This document shows, piece by piece, positions 23,768 through 33,161 of a stretch of DNA of 64,000 bases (position 1 is the first letter of the stretch; every line of letters starts with the position of its first letter). The DNA is from Eurosta solidaginis (taxonomy: Eukaryota > Arthropoda > Insecta > Diptera > Tephritidae): assembly GCF_040869045.1 (NCBI RefSeq), contig NC_090319.1, positions 378,773,601-378,837,600 of the forward strand. Reading direction: 5' to 3'. The position numbers and the translations under genes are program-made. The notes beneath the pieces were generated by a model. The model was given only the letters and a program-made list of their open reading frames with translations. It had not been told where the DNA came from and ran no database searches.

Positions 23768-25106
23768 AAACCAATTTTCTTGCCTATTTTGGCAACTATA
23801 TAATCAATATGATCATTAAATTTTAATTTATTATCAATCTGAACCCCTAAGTAGTTGAAAGTTTTAACTTCGTTAATGTTTGAGTTCATTATTTTTAGCT
23901 CGATATTACAAGATTCCTTATTCATCGCTCTAGATATGACCATAAAATGGGTTTTATTAACATTAAGTTTAAGCTTATTGTTACAAAGCCACCTGTATAG
24001 GGTATTCAAGTCTTCCTGCATTTTTCTCCTAGCTAACATGATATCAAGTTCACTTACTTCGAGTAGTGCGTCATCCGCAAACAGCCTTATTTTGCTATGT
24101 TTTATCGCCGAAGATATATCATTTATATATATGTTAAATAGGACCGGTGTCAAAACCGATCCTTGTGGCATTCCAATTCCTGTCAATACCTCTTCCGAGA
24201 CAACCGACTCAATGGCTGTTTTTTGTCTTCGGTTACCTAAAAAGCTTTGAAACCACAGCAGCTCGTTGCCCCTAATTCCAATTTTTTCTAATTTTTTAAT
24301 CATTATATTTCTGTCTATAGTTTCAAATGCTCTCTTTAAGTCGATAAAAACCGCAAGTATACTTTTCTTTTGATTTAGTTCTTCTTTCCAACTCGATATT
24401 ACATAATTTAAAGCCGTTTCACAAGAGTGGCCTTCTCTGAAACCGGATTGTTCTTTAATTAGTATTTTATTTATTTCCAAGTAACTTATGAGCTGATCTT
24501 TTACTACCGTTTCTAGAATTTTTTCGATATTCGGCAACGTGTTGATCGGTCTCAGATCTTCTGCCTTTAATGAATTTTTTACCTTCTTTATTGGCACTAT
24601 TGTTGATATTTTCCATGCGTCGGGCACTATTCCCTCTACTAATGATTTATTTATGATATCCGTATAGAAATGTCCCATGTATGACACCGAATCCTTAATT
24701 ACTCCTTCTGATAGTAAATTTGTTCCTCCGATTTTATTTTTTAACATTTTAGCTACCAATATGACATCATCAACCGTAACTTCTTGGAATTTCAGACATG
24801 TGCTAACCGTGTATTGCACACTGTCGCCACTATCCAAAGTTTCGATTTCTCGATTTATGTCACCAATACTATCAACAAAGAAGGAATTCAATGCTTCAGC
24901 TATATCCTCGGGTGTTTCATATCTTATACCATTTACAATCACTGTCAGGATATTGTCACGCACCTCAGTTAAGTTTACTGCTTGCTTGAGGTGTTTCCAC
25001 ATTAATTTCCTATCAGAAGAATTTAAGGCAATATTTTTCTCCATATACTTAATCTTTTTAATTTTGATTAGTTTCTTATTATACTTCGCAACCGTATTAT
25101 ATTCCA
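23764..25106 (-). CDS. Reverse transcriptase of the 22512-25106 LINE (frame broken near 23766)
   Basis: RNA-directed DNA polymerase that copies the LINE RNA at the nicked target. In order, the frame shows a pre-RT region, LRPINTLPNIEKILE (fingers), KEQSGFREGHSCETAL, the palm block FIDLKRAFETID with the first catalytic Asp, GMPQGSVLTPVLFNIYIND, the catalytic box FADD, and KLKLNVNKTHFM with a downstream FNYLGVQID. This order and the motif wording fit the CR1/Jockey superfamily; I cannot fix the clade. The nominal start at 25119 lies in the flanking host sequence, so no true start codon is present and the N-terminus is lost. It ends at a premature stop; a one-base shift restores the frame into 23249-23767. 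Confidence 0.8.
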
Positions 25107-25740
25107 AGCCAAGCAGCAATCAAAGCAATAATCTCACATTACACAACATCTCAAAGTGTGTTAGAGTGTCTTCCAGTCGCTGAAAAGAGTCGGGATAGGG
25201 AGAAGCATACATCTATATTGGGCCTCAGCACATATGGGTACAGCTGGGAATAAATAAGCGGATGAGCTAGCTAAGAAGGGCGCATCGCTCGAAGCTTGCT
25301 TCGTAGACATCCCAATTAGATGAAATGAAATTAAGAGCGGCCGAGTGTTGCACATGATCGACCAAGCAGGAAAGGCGTGGACCTAAGCGCGGGACTGTAA
25401 AGTGTCGCTAATCATGTGCAGATCTTACAACCTTTGACTAACAAAACTTCTCTTGTGACTGAATAGAGGTGACTGTAGGCTGATGATAGCTATGCTGACC
25501 TGGTACTGCCCCGTGGTGTAATATGTTTCTTATCAGTTATAGAAGATTTAAGTATTGCGGGTTGGATGAGAAAACGATCGAGTACGTTTTGTGCTCATGC
25601 CATGCGCTCTGTATGCTAAGACCAGATCCAGAAGTAGTAAGCAGCATGGGTTATAGAAAGTTTCAAGCATTTTACAAGAGAAAGGAGTTAGTTTGCAAAA
25701 TAGGTCCAGGTTTGTGAGAGGGTTTTTTCAGTTTGATTGT
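25107..25740 (+). pseudogene. LINE RNase H domain and C-terminal tail, right half
   Basis: Begins with SQAAIKAIISHYTTSQSVLE, the helix after the third catalytic Asp of LINE RNase H, then SAHMGTAGNK-stop-ADELAKKGASLEA. This corresponds to the V-P-G-H-x-G-x-x-G-N-E-x-A-D-E-L-A signature that holds the last catalytic Asp. Farther on, a Cys/His region (VLCSCHALCMLRP, near 25590-25625) resembles the H-x-L-C-x-C-P-x-L knuckle common after RNase H in R1/Jockey elements. Several stops and frameshifts are present. With 22320-22511 it forms one older element in plus orientation. Confidence 0.65.
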
Positions 25741-26658
25741 TGAGCAAACTACAGTTTAGACTATCCAGTCATTTAGTTTATTTAAGGTTCTCATGGAAGC
25801 TGGTCTTCGGAACCTAGCCTTACCTGAACTCGACTCAAAGTAGCTAACTTACAAATCAATAGGCCCATATAACAACAGCAAAATTGTTAACATATTTACT
25901 TACGCTAGTGCGCAAAGCTAGAACAATAATAAAGACTTAAAACATTTACTGTTACATTCTAAGATTTGTGCCTCTCTATTTCTTTTCAAAAACCTTTCGA
26001 AAAATTGTGAAAATTTCTCGAACTTAAAAAAAAAGATATACTTTTATACAGTTTTTTAGCCATTAAAAAAACGAAAGAGTGCGCTTCTTCACCTTCCGAC
26101 ATTTGCTTTCGAAAGTCTACATTGACAGTCATTGAGCTACTCTTTCTAATGTCAACGTCAATTTGATTTTTCAATGAAGGAGATGACGTTTCATCTATTC
26201 AACTACTTGGTTATCCATCAAATGTATGAGCTCTTCGCAATTTGAGTGCTTATTACGGTTTAAACCAAAAGGAAGGTTGTCAGTAAAGTTGAGATGAAAA
26301 TGCGTAAATGTTAAGACAGAAATTAAAAGGAAAAAAAAAAACATAAGCATCTGCTAAACACGGCCAAAATGACAGTCGCAGCGTTAACGACAGTGACAGT
26401 GACAACCGGTACAAAAATAAATAACTGCAACAACAATACCACAATGCTGTTATACCAACGGCAAAATCCTTTTAATGAAAAAGGTTCAAAAGAAAAGTGC
26501 TTAAGCGCGTATTTGTGTATAAAATAAAACGAAATAATAATAACAATAATAATCACAACAATTTAAAATCAACGTACATCAACAACGCCAATGTTAACCA
26601 TAACGACGCTATAATAACCGTCCAAAATTCATGCTTGCCACAAAGGGAGCGCTAGCGC
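25741..26658. other. No gene recognised; AAT/CAA-rich low complexity near the end
   Basis: No supported gene. Around 26400-26640 ACAATAATAAC-type microsatellite sequence precedes the hAT element. The 8 bp GCTAGCGC at 26651-26658 is the left copy of the hAT target duplication. Confidence 0.4.
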
Positions 26659-27289
26659 CAGCGGCGTAACAACAGGGTGGCAGTACTGGCAAAATGCCAT
26701 GGGCCTCCGACCAAAGGGGGACCCGCGCCAAGAGGACGCGAGCTCAAAAATATTTTGTTACATTGTACCTGAGTATTTTATTTTATTTGAAAAGTGTATT
26801 TTTAAAAGTTTTGCTTAAGGCAAGTAAAGATCACAATAAAATTTGAAGTTTATCGTTAAGTATTTCAACCAAACTATACAAAAAGATGTTGATTCATTTT
26901 TAAAGATATACGCGTTGTACGTGGGGAAAATTTTTTTGAAATAATTCAAAAACTTTATAATTTTTTTGGGCATAGTATCAAAAAATGGAATATTTTTTCA
27001 AGTTTTATATATAATAAATTCTGGTAACACTACGGATTTATTCAGTTTATGTGAGGTCATCATGGACGGGTCAGCTTAACCTAACCTATATATAATAAAG
27101 AAAGTGAGTCTTCAACTTCAATAACATTAAATAAATTACTAGACGGGGAGAACGTTGTGATGTCGTTTTTGCTATAAGTCCGGTTTGTTGAAGTCCAAAA
27201 AGCGCTAACGAAAACATTCTGTTAAATAAAATCAAATGAAAGAAATGAAGCTGTTTCACTCTAACAGAAGATTGAAAACTACATTTTTG

Positions 27290-27774
27290 TTAAGTTATTG
27301 GTTTTCCATTGCAAGATCCTACTTACTATCGATGCAACCTCTAAAGCACTTCAGTCCAAAGCCATCGATCTTTCAAATGCCTTAAAGTGTTTGAAAATTT
27401 ATCTAGAAGAATTGGAAATGTATAGACATGAATTTTAAAATTTAAAAATGGCAGTAAATAGTGTACAGAAAAATTATCCATCGCCCCTGAATTTTCTAAA
27501 ATTTGCCAGAGGATGGCAAAACACCATTTTGATGAGCTTTGAGAAGAAAAGTGTCTCCAAGATGCCGAAATTTGTTCAAAGTGAACATATTTTAACGAGT
27601 ATTGGACTCATTAGAAACGAACTGATATCGCTTTTCATTCCAACGAATGAAACTGTTTCAAGTTCCGACGTTTTGCAGGGTTCCATTTTAAAAGTTTTAA
27701 ATGACCCTATTCTATTGAAAAATGCTCTAAAATATGTTAAGATGCATAAAAAAATAAATAAAAAAATTTTTTAA
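27290..27774 (+). pseudogene. hAT transposase-like fragment
   Basis: The frame reads LLTIDATSKALQSKAIDLSN, then a leucine-rich helix and EMYRHEF, a stop, and a 108-codon open stretch (27448-27774). In many hAT-derived proteins (the group annotated as zinc finger MYM-type 1-like or DUF4371) the segment before the dimerisation region shows the pattern I-N-x-x-S-K-x-L-Q-S-x-x-M-D-L. The open stretch after it would be the following helical region; I see no catalytic motif in it. The location inside matched hAT ends supports the call. The N-terminal BED finger and the C-terminal hAT dimerisation motif are not seen. Confidence 0.45.
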
Positions 27775-28156
27775 GTTAAACGATTTTATTGAAAACAATA
27801 TTTACATTAAATAATAAAAATACTAAAAGCTAGAAAATAATTAGGTAGGTCCTAGGTTATAGCCATCTCAATCCTCACTAATCTAGGGCGTTCATCAGAC
27901 AATTAAATAAAAGCGTGGGTCGCGTCAAATTTCTATTGATAGTTATATGTAAGACCAACTGAACCTTAATCAGGTTATGCTACGCCTCACATTTTAAGAA
28001 ATTTCACGCGCCCAATGCTTTTATTTAGTTATATGATCAACGCCCCAGATTGATGAGGAGTGTGATGACTAGTACCTAGGGCCTACCTAATTATTTTATA
28101 GCTTTTAGTGTTATTATTACTTAATGGAAGTATTGTTTTCAATAAAAACGTTTAAC
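27775..28156. repeat. Foldback: ~160-bp inverted arms around a 63-bp spacer
   Basis: The left arm 27775-27934 starts GTTAAACG and the right arm 27998-28156 ends CGTTTAAC. The arms pair along most of their length, for example TAATTAGGTAGGTCCTAGG with CCTAGGGCCTACCTAATTA, and AATCTAGGGCG with CGCCCCAGATT. The palindrome abuts the last codons of the hAT fragment. It may be a nested foldback transposon or a duplicated piece of the host element. Confidence 0.75.
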
Positions 28157-28379
28157 TAAAATTTTTTTTATTATTATTTTATTTTCACGTTTTTAGTCCT
28201 TATTTAATTGCCTATTACTTCTCATTCTCTTTAGTTCATTTAGTGACTCCTTATAACAAAGACTCTTTCCTTACAATTTGTGACAATCTAAGTCCTCAAT
28301 ACATACTCCTTCCAAAGACTTTACTCCACTCAGCGCCTCTTATGCTTGTCCCTCCTCGGACTCCAAAGTATGTTGATGT

Positions 28380-28830
28380 CACTTCTACCGGACTATATAC
28401 AATTTTTTGCCAAATATGAGCCAAATCGGACCACAAATACAATTTTTTTAATATCTTGATCCTTGCCGCACCTAGCGGGATTTTTTTTTCATAAAGCGAT
28501 TTTTATTTCTGTATGTAATATTTGTTCGCAATGCGACCCAAATCGGACCAAAAATACGAGTATTTTTAATGTCTCAATCCTTGCCTCACCTAGCGGGAGA
28601 TTTTTTTCACAAGGCGATATATATTCCTGTATGTAATATGTGTTCCAAATATGAGCATAATCGGAGGCAAAAATACGATTTTTTTGAATATCTCGATCTT
28701 TGCGCCACCTGGCGGCGAATTTTTTTCCTAGATCGATTTCTATCATGCATGTATTATTTGTTCCAAATATGAGCCAAATCGGACCACAAATACATTTTTT
28801 GAAATATTTCGATCCATGCGCCACCTATCG
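28380..28830. repeat. 116-bp tandem array, about four units
   Basis: Blocks CTTGCCGCACCTAGCGGG (about 28464), CTTGCCTCACCTAGCGGG (28580), TTTGCGCCACCTGGCGG (28696) and CATGCGCCACCTATCGG (28813) are spaced 116-117 bp. Each is preceded by the shared sentence CCAAATATGAGCCAAATCGG. The open frames over this stretch on both strands are repeat translations. Confidence 0.75.
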
Positions 28831-29330
28831 GAGCTTTTTTCTTATTATTGCATTGCTATCGTGTTCTGAACTATATTCCAAATTTCGAGCTTTTAGCTTA
28901 TCGGGAGATACTTATATTTCAATTAAAAAAGAGAAATTCTTAGTTTTCGACCCACTTTCCGAGACGCAATAGAAAAATCGTCGTGTATTAGAGACCTCGC
29001 TGATTTACTAATAATAAAAAATAAGTTTATTTCTTTTCCTGAAGTATTCGAAAAAAAGATTTTTCTTAATAAATATCTTATTGAAATAAAATTGTTAATT
29101 TTATTTCATTGTAAATGCATTCAGGTTTCCGCAATGGGCTAGCATTCATTTTCTCTTTCCTAAGAGAGGTGGCCTATGGCCATTAGTGGGACATATACAA
29201 CGTGTATTTGAGTATGCTGAAAATCTCGAAGTTTATTAAAATTTAACAGAGTACAATCCGACGATTTTTACTGAATTTTGAAAAATTTGCCACGGGCCCC
29301 AGATGGTATAGTTACGCCACTGGCTAGTGC

Positions 29331-29949
29331 CCACCTACAGCGAGATCTTTCGTTTTCTTCTGACACAGCAACAATAGCTGCAACAATAAACTGTGCTATA
29401 TGCAGATGCTGAGATTTGTTATTTTATTGTATTTATTCAATGTTTTGTAAGTCGTCTTCATTTTGGCTTTGAGCTTGTTAAAGTCACTTAACTTTACTTT
29501 GTGAAACGATTTTGTATTTATAAATGTTGTTGTTTTGCTGTTGCTGCCATTTTTTGTTGCTGCTTGATATGACAGGCGCAGGAGCATGAGTTGCGCACAA
29601 GGAGGTGGCTACTTTCGAAATAAATTAAAGTCGAATAAGAAACGGCAATAAAGTTAATTGCAAAATATTTTGTGTTAAGTAGCAGAAGGGCAGTAAAAAC
29701 TGGTAAGGTTGTCTAAGTAAGGGTGCAATCGGAAATCATATATTCTTAACAGAGACCTTCTATCATAAGATTCATTTAGTTTCAGTCTCCCCGAACGTAG
29801 AGTTATAAAATGTGGGCGTGTTTATTAAACAATTTTGCCTACTTTTATTAGATATATTTCTCTTTATAAGGGAAATATTGAGTTTCTTCACTAAAAGTCA
29901 ATTATGAGTCCCACAAGTTAGAGGAATGAATGGTCATATCATTTATTAT
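29331..29949. other. No gene recognised
   Basis: Contains a GTTGCTGCT-like stretch near 29525-29565. From about 29740 the sequence has GTGGGCGTG (29812) and resembles a heavily decayed GTTCGG element body, but I cannot set limits. Confidence 0.35.
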
Positions 29950-30176
29950 TTTTATAGTCAGCTGAGCAGAGCTCAAAGTGCGATAATTCATTACCAAAGA
30001 TGGATGTGAATGGAACTTGGTAGGTGGGTTGATCTTATGACGCAGAATATAAAATTTGCACAATGGGCGTGGCACCGCCCACTTTTAAAAGAAGGTAATT
30101 TAAAAGTTTTGCAAGCAGTAATTTGGAAGCTGAGTACGTAGTGTTTGGTTACACCCGAACTTAGCCTTCCTTACTT
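29950..30176 (-). repeat. GTTCGG element, 227-bp miniature copy with both ends (copy 3)
   Basis: On the minus strand it starts with the hairpin region GTTCGGGTGTAACCAAAC and ends with GAGCTCTGCTCAGCTGACTAT. Only one body unit is retained, with GGGCGTGGCACCGCCC at 30065-30080. Its right-end unit and left-end unit are directly fused, so it is an internal deletion derivative. Confidence 0.7.
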
Positions 30177-30289
30177 ATTTATTATTCCAATTTCTCGCTC
30201 AAGTGACATTGTGGAAGTAAAATACCAATAATATAAAAATATCTTTTGCAAAAACATTGCTTAATATACGCAAAAGATCCACTTAGAAC

Positions 30290-30632
30290 TTCGTTATAGA
30301 AAGGTGGGCGTGTGAGCTGTTGGAAATTAAGGTTGCCATGCCCCTAATTTATCTAAAAAAATTTATTAGAATTCCACATATGAAATTCGGTTTTTGTAGG
30401 TGCATAACTTACTGAATAAACACTTTTTTGGTGTTTGGGAATTTTAATACACACATATATAAAAAGTGGGCGTGGTTAACGTTCGATTTCGCTCAAATGT
30501 TTGGAAGGAAATGGCTTAACGAACTTGAGTTTTTCTCTAGATCAGTTTATATTTTGAAGACTATTTTTATCTCAATTTATTTATGCCGTATATATATATA
30601 CTCTATGGGATTTGTTCAGCTGAGTATAAAAG
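30290..30632 (+). repeat. GTTCGG element, right-end fragment (copy 4)
   Basis: Shows AAAAAGTGGGCGTGGTTAACG (30460-30480) followed by the usual ...TATTTTTATCTCAATT... and the right end GTTCAGCTGAGTATAAAA. It is strongly diverged and deleted, and the ACGG tract is missing. Confidence 0.6.
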
Positions 30633-31019
30633 TTCAATTTCATATTCAAGCGCGAATTTAATGGGATAAAATCGTTTTAGGTGGTATTTTCGGTTTAGAA
30701 GCTAGCGAGTTTTATGGCACATTTTAAACGTTAATCTTGGACGGATGTAGACGATGTGGGAAAGTTTAAGGAAGTTAAATAAGTAATTTTTTAAGAAACT
30801 TTTTTCACTTTCTGTGCTGGGTCTGTCCGCTGTCTAGTTGCTTAAATTATCTACTACGACTCTGATAAGTATAACTAATGGACACGTACATCACATAAGT
30901 CAAAACACACAACGAATTTGATTCCTTAGGTTTTATTCAACGATTTGACGACGTTTTTGTTCCCGTAATCAACCCCGTCGCAGTTATTCGATATATGGAG
31001 TCATACTTATCTGTTGGAA
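30633..31019. other. No gene recognised
   Basis: AT-rich sequence; no supported feature. Confidence 0.35.
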
Positions 31020-31860
31020 GGCCCTAGACAAAAAATGAAATGAACAGAAGTTTGGGAAGATGTAAAGGATAGCATGATGGGGATTGTCAGATGCTGTGGG
31101 CAGTGCACTGCAGGAACGGTTACACTTGTTTGTGCAAAGACTGGTCTTAAAGCTACTAAGAAAATCCCACACGTGGAAATCAAATTAATACGGGCACGAC
31201 ATGATATTATATGAGCTGGACTAATTACAATTACAATTTACATCGACAGTTGGGAAATAGGGCTGGAATGTACTCAAACTGTATGCAGTAAAGTACCGTC
31301 TTCCTGACACATGTAGTAACTTCCAGGCGGAGGTCTACGCTATAGAGGGAGCAGCCAGACTGCATCAGAACACTACGGTTTCAAACACCAACAAAACGAA
31401 TTTGGTCGACAGCCAGGCATTCATATCCGTTATGACAAAGCCGGAGGTGTACCACCGCCGCTAAGTTATCTCCTGACACAAGTCGAGGAATATGAAATCA
31501 GGGCTTGTGTGGATAGGAAAGGAACAACTTCCTTAATGCTTTTGCATGTTCCAACGGTTGATTATACCAACAACCTCCCTCTGCAGAATAAGAAGGAAGA
31601 AGGGCCGATTCATCACTTTTTCCACCGATGTACAGAACTGCAAGAAAGATGACTCAGATATCTGGGTGCATGGTTTTTCAACAGTCTTGCAGAGGTAAGA
31701 AAAGGGCATATTTAGGCCATATTTAAGTTCATCAGGAAAAACAAACGGTTCGTTTAGGACTAACGAAAAGTAATTTGGTTAGAGGAATGGACAAAAAATA
31801 CTAAGAGTGAAAGTGTGGAAAATTTCCATGCACGCCCTCTTAACTTAACCTAACCTTATC
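31020..31860 (+). pseudogene. LINE RNase H and C-terminal relic (R1/Jockey-like)
   Basis: The plus strand encodes YRLPDTCSNFQAEVYAIEGA and then VDSQAFISVM. These are the Glu region and the third catalytic Asp region of a LINE RNase H (compare the left half at 22320-22511). Farther on, HHFFHRCTELQERRLRYLG-like wording (about 31600-31660, with frameshifts) matches the Cys/His tail that follows RNase H in such elements. The sequence ends in a TTAACCTAACCTT-type tail, a plausible 3' terminus. Stops and shifts make it non-functional. Confidence 0.65.
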
Positions 31861-32035
31861 AAAAAGCGATCGATTTTTTATCGGAAAGTTATTGGATATT
31901 ATCGATTATTTATCAAATATATCGATTGGGTAACAAAGATTAATTGAATTTCTATTTGACAGTTAAAAATTATTTTCGGAAAAGTGATCGATACTTTATG
32001 GAAATGTTATCGATTTCTCACATTCGTAACAATTA
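31855..32035. repeat. TATCGA-rich repeat cluster
   Basis: AAAGCGATCGATTTTTTATCGG, ATTATCGATTATTTATC, ATATATCGATTGGG and AAAGTGATCGATACTTTATGG are packed within 180 bp, directly after the LINE 3' end. Confidence 0.6.
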
Positions 32036-33064
32036 GTGAGTTTTAATGCATCTAATTGGTTTATTAAATTACCGTATTTTATTATGATGGAAAAATTTAA
32101 AATAATTAAATATACTCTATGATATGTTAGCTATTTCGACTCTACAAATAGAAATATATATCAAGAGATCTTTGGCACCTGACGACGATCCTCTCATAAA
32201 CCAAAAATTATTTGTTTCTGATTAAATGGTTTGGTGGTAGTCTGTTGTGGTCTAATTTAAGGGCTTCAGTCAACTAGAAACCATTAGCATCCTTGACCTG
32301 CACCTAACACGTCGAGCTTAACGAGTACTCACACATTAAAATTCACGAGCGCTTGGCACTCACGACCATTATTGATATAGCATATTCCTAAAATAAAATC
32401 AGTTTAGTGCTTAAAGTTCTTCGAAAGTGTTTTACATTAATTATTCTCATCTAGAAATTCCATTTTGAGCAATCAGTTCGTTGAAAGTGTTAATTACAAA
32501 AAAATTTCATTGAAAATGTAAATTAGTGCCTTATAAATCAAAGTGAGAAATCACGCCCAATAGACAGAGACTACAATAAAATACAAATTACACAATTCTT
32601 TTATAGCACGATATGCCACCACCAATTTCCGAAACAATGACGGCATCAACGTTGGATGTGGTAATTTTTTAGTAATCAAGTACAGAACTCAATCGCAAGA
32701 GAAGTCTTGACGCTGTCATAGACAAGGAAAGTGCAGATAAGCAGATGACGCCCATATGGTAAGTGACACACTCAATTACAAAATAAGGGCAAAATAATAG
32801 AAAGAAGGAGACGAGGTTGGGGAACAAATGACTAATCGGGTGTGAGTGTAACGGAAAGCAAGTAATTAAAGTCGTTGACGTCAAGGAAATAAAAAGAAGA
32901 AGAATGCCAAAAGACAGACAACTCATTGTCATGAGCTCATGCAATCAACAAACTTACATACATACATACATTTGTGTTTATCTAAAGTACCAGCACGTAA
33001 CGATCTAAGTTCTTTGATAAAATAGGAATATTTGAAATTCACAAAAATAAAAATAAAAAACAAA
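32036..33064. other. No gene recognised
   Basis: Balanced AT-rich sequence with several short frames (for example 32669-32944, -) lacking any domain. A CATACATA run lies at 32960-32972. Confidence 0.35.
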
Positions 33065-33161
33065 ACAAGTAAGGAAGGCTAAGTTCGGGTGTAACCGAAC
33101 ATAACATACTCAGTTGAGAGCTATGGAGACAAAATAAGGAAAATCAATCTGGGGTAACCCT

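Larger units (their letters stand above)
22512..25106 (-). mobile_element. CR1/Jockey-group non-LTR retrotransposon, 5'-truncated, minus strand
   Basis: The insertion boundaries are inferred from the two flanking halves of the RNase H relic it interrupts. The 3' end (low coordinates) finishes, in element sense, with an ATAATAAATAAATTAAATT-type simple repeat, as in several LINE clades. The element holds a reverse transcriptase in two frames (23764-25119 and 23249-23767) and a 3' untranslated region of about 730 bp with four palindromic modules. The 5' part (endonuclease) is absent, the usual result of incomplete target-primed reverse transcription. One frameshift is seen in the RT. It is much better preserved than its host relic, so it is younger. 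Confidence 0.75.
26659..29322 (+). mobile_element. hAT-type DNA transposon, 2664 bp, with 8-bp target duplication
   Basis: The left end starts CAGCGGCGTAAC and the right end, in reverse complement, starts CAGTGGCGTAACTATACC. This is a typical hAT terminal inverted repeat (CAG-N-GGCGTA). The flanks are GCTAGCGC (26651-26658) and GCTAGTGC (29323-29330), an 8-bp duplication with one mismatch, as the hAT superfamily makes. Inside are a degenerate transposase segment (27290-27774), a long palindrome (27775-28156) and a 116-bp tandem array (28380-28830). Nothing suggests present activity. Confidence 0.8.

Noticed and set aside
23855..24250. Plus-strand frames over the LINE (also 24677-25183)
   Set aside because: They are the antisense of the reverse transcriptase.
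28380..28830. Possible CRISPR-like array
   Set aside because: The units are contiguous tandem repeats without unique spacers, and the genome is eukaryotic.
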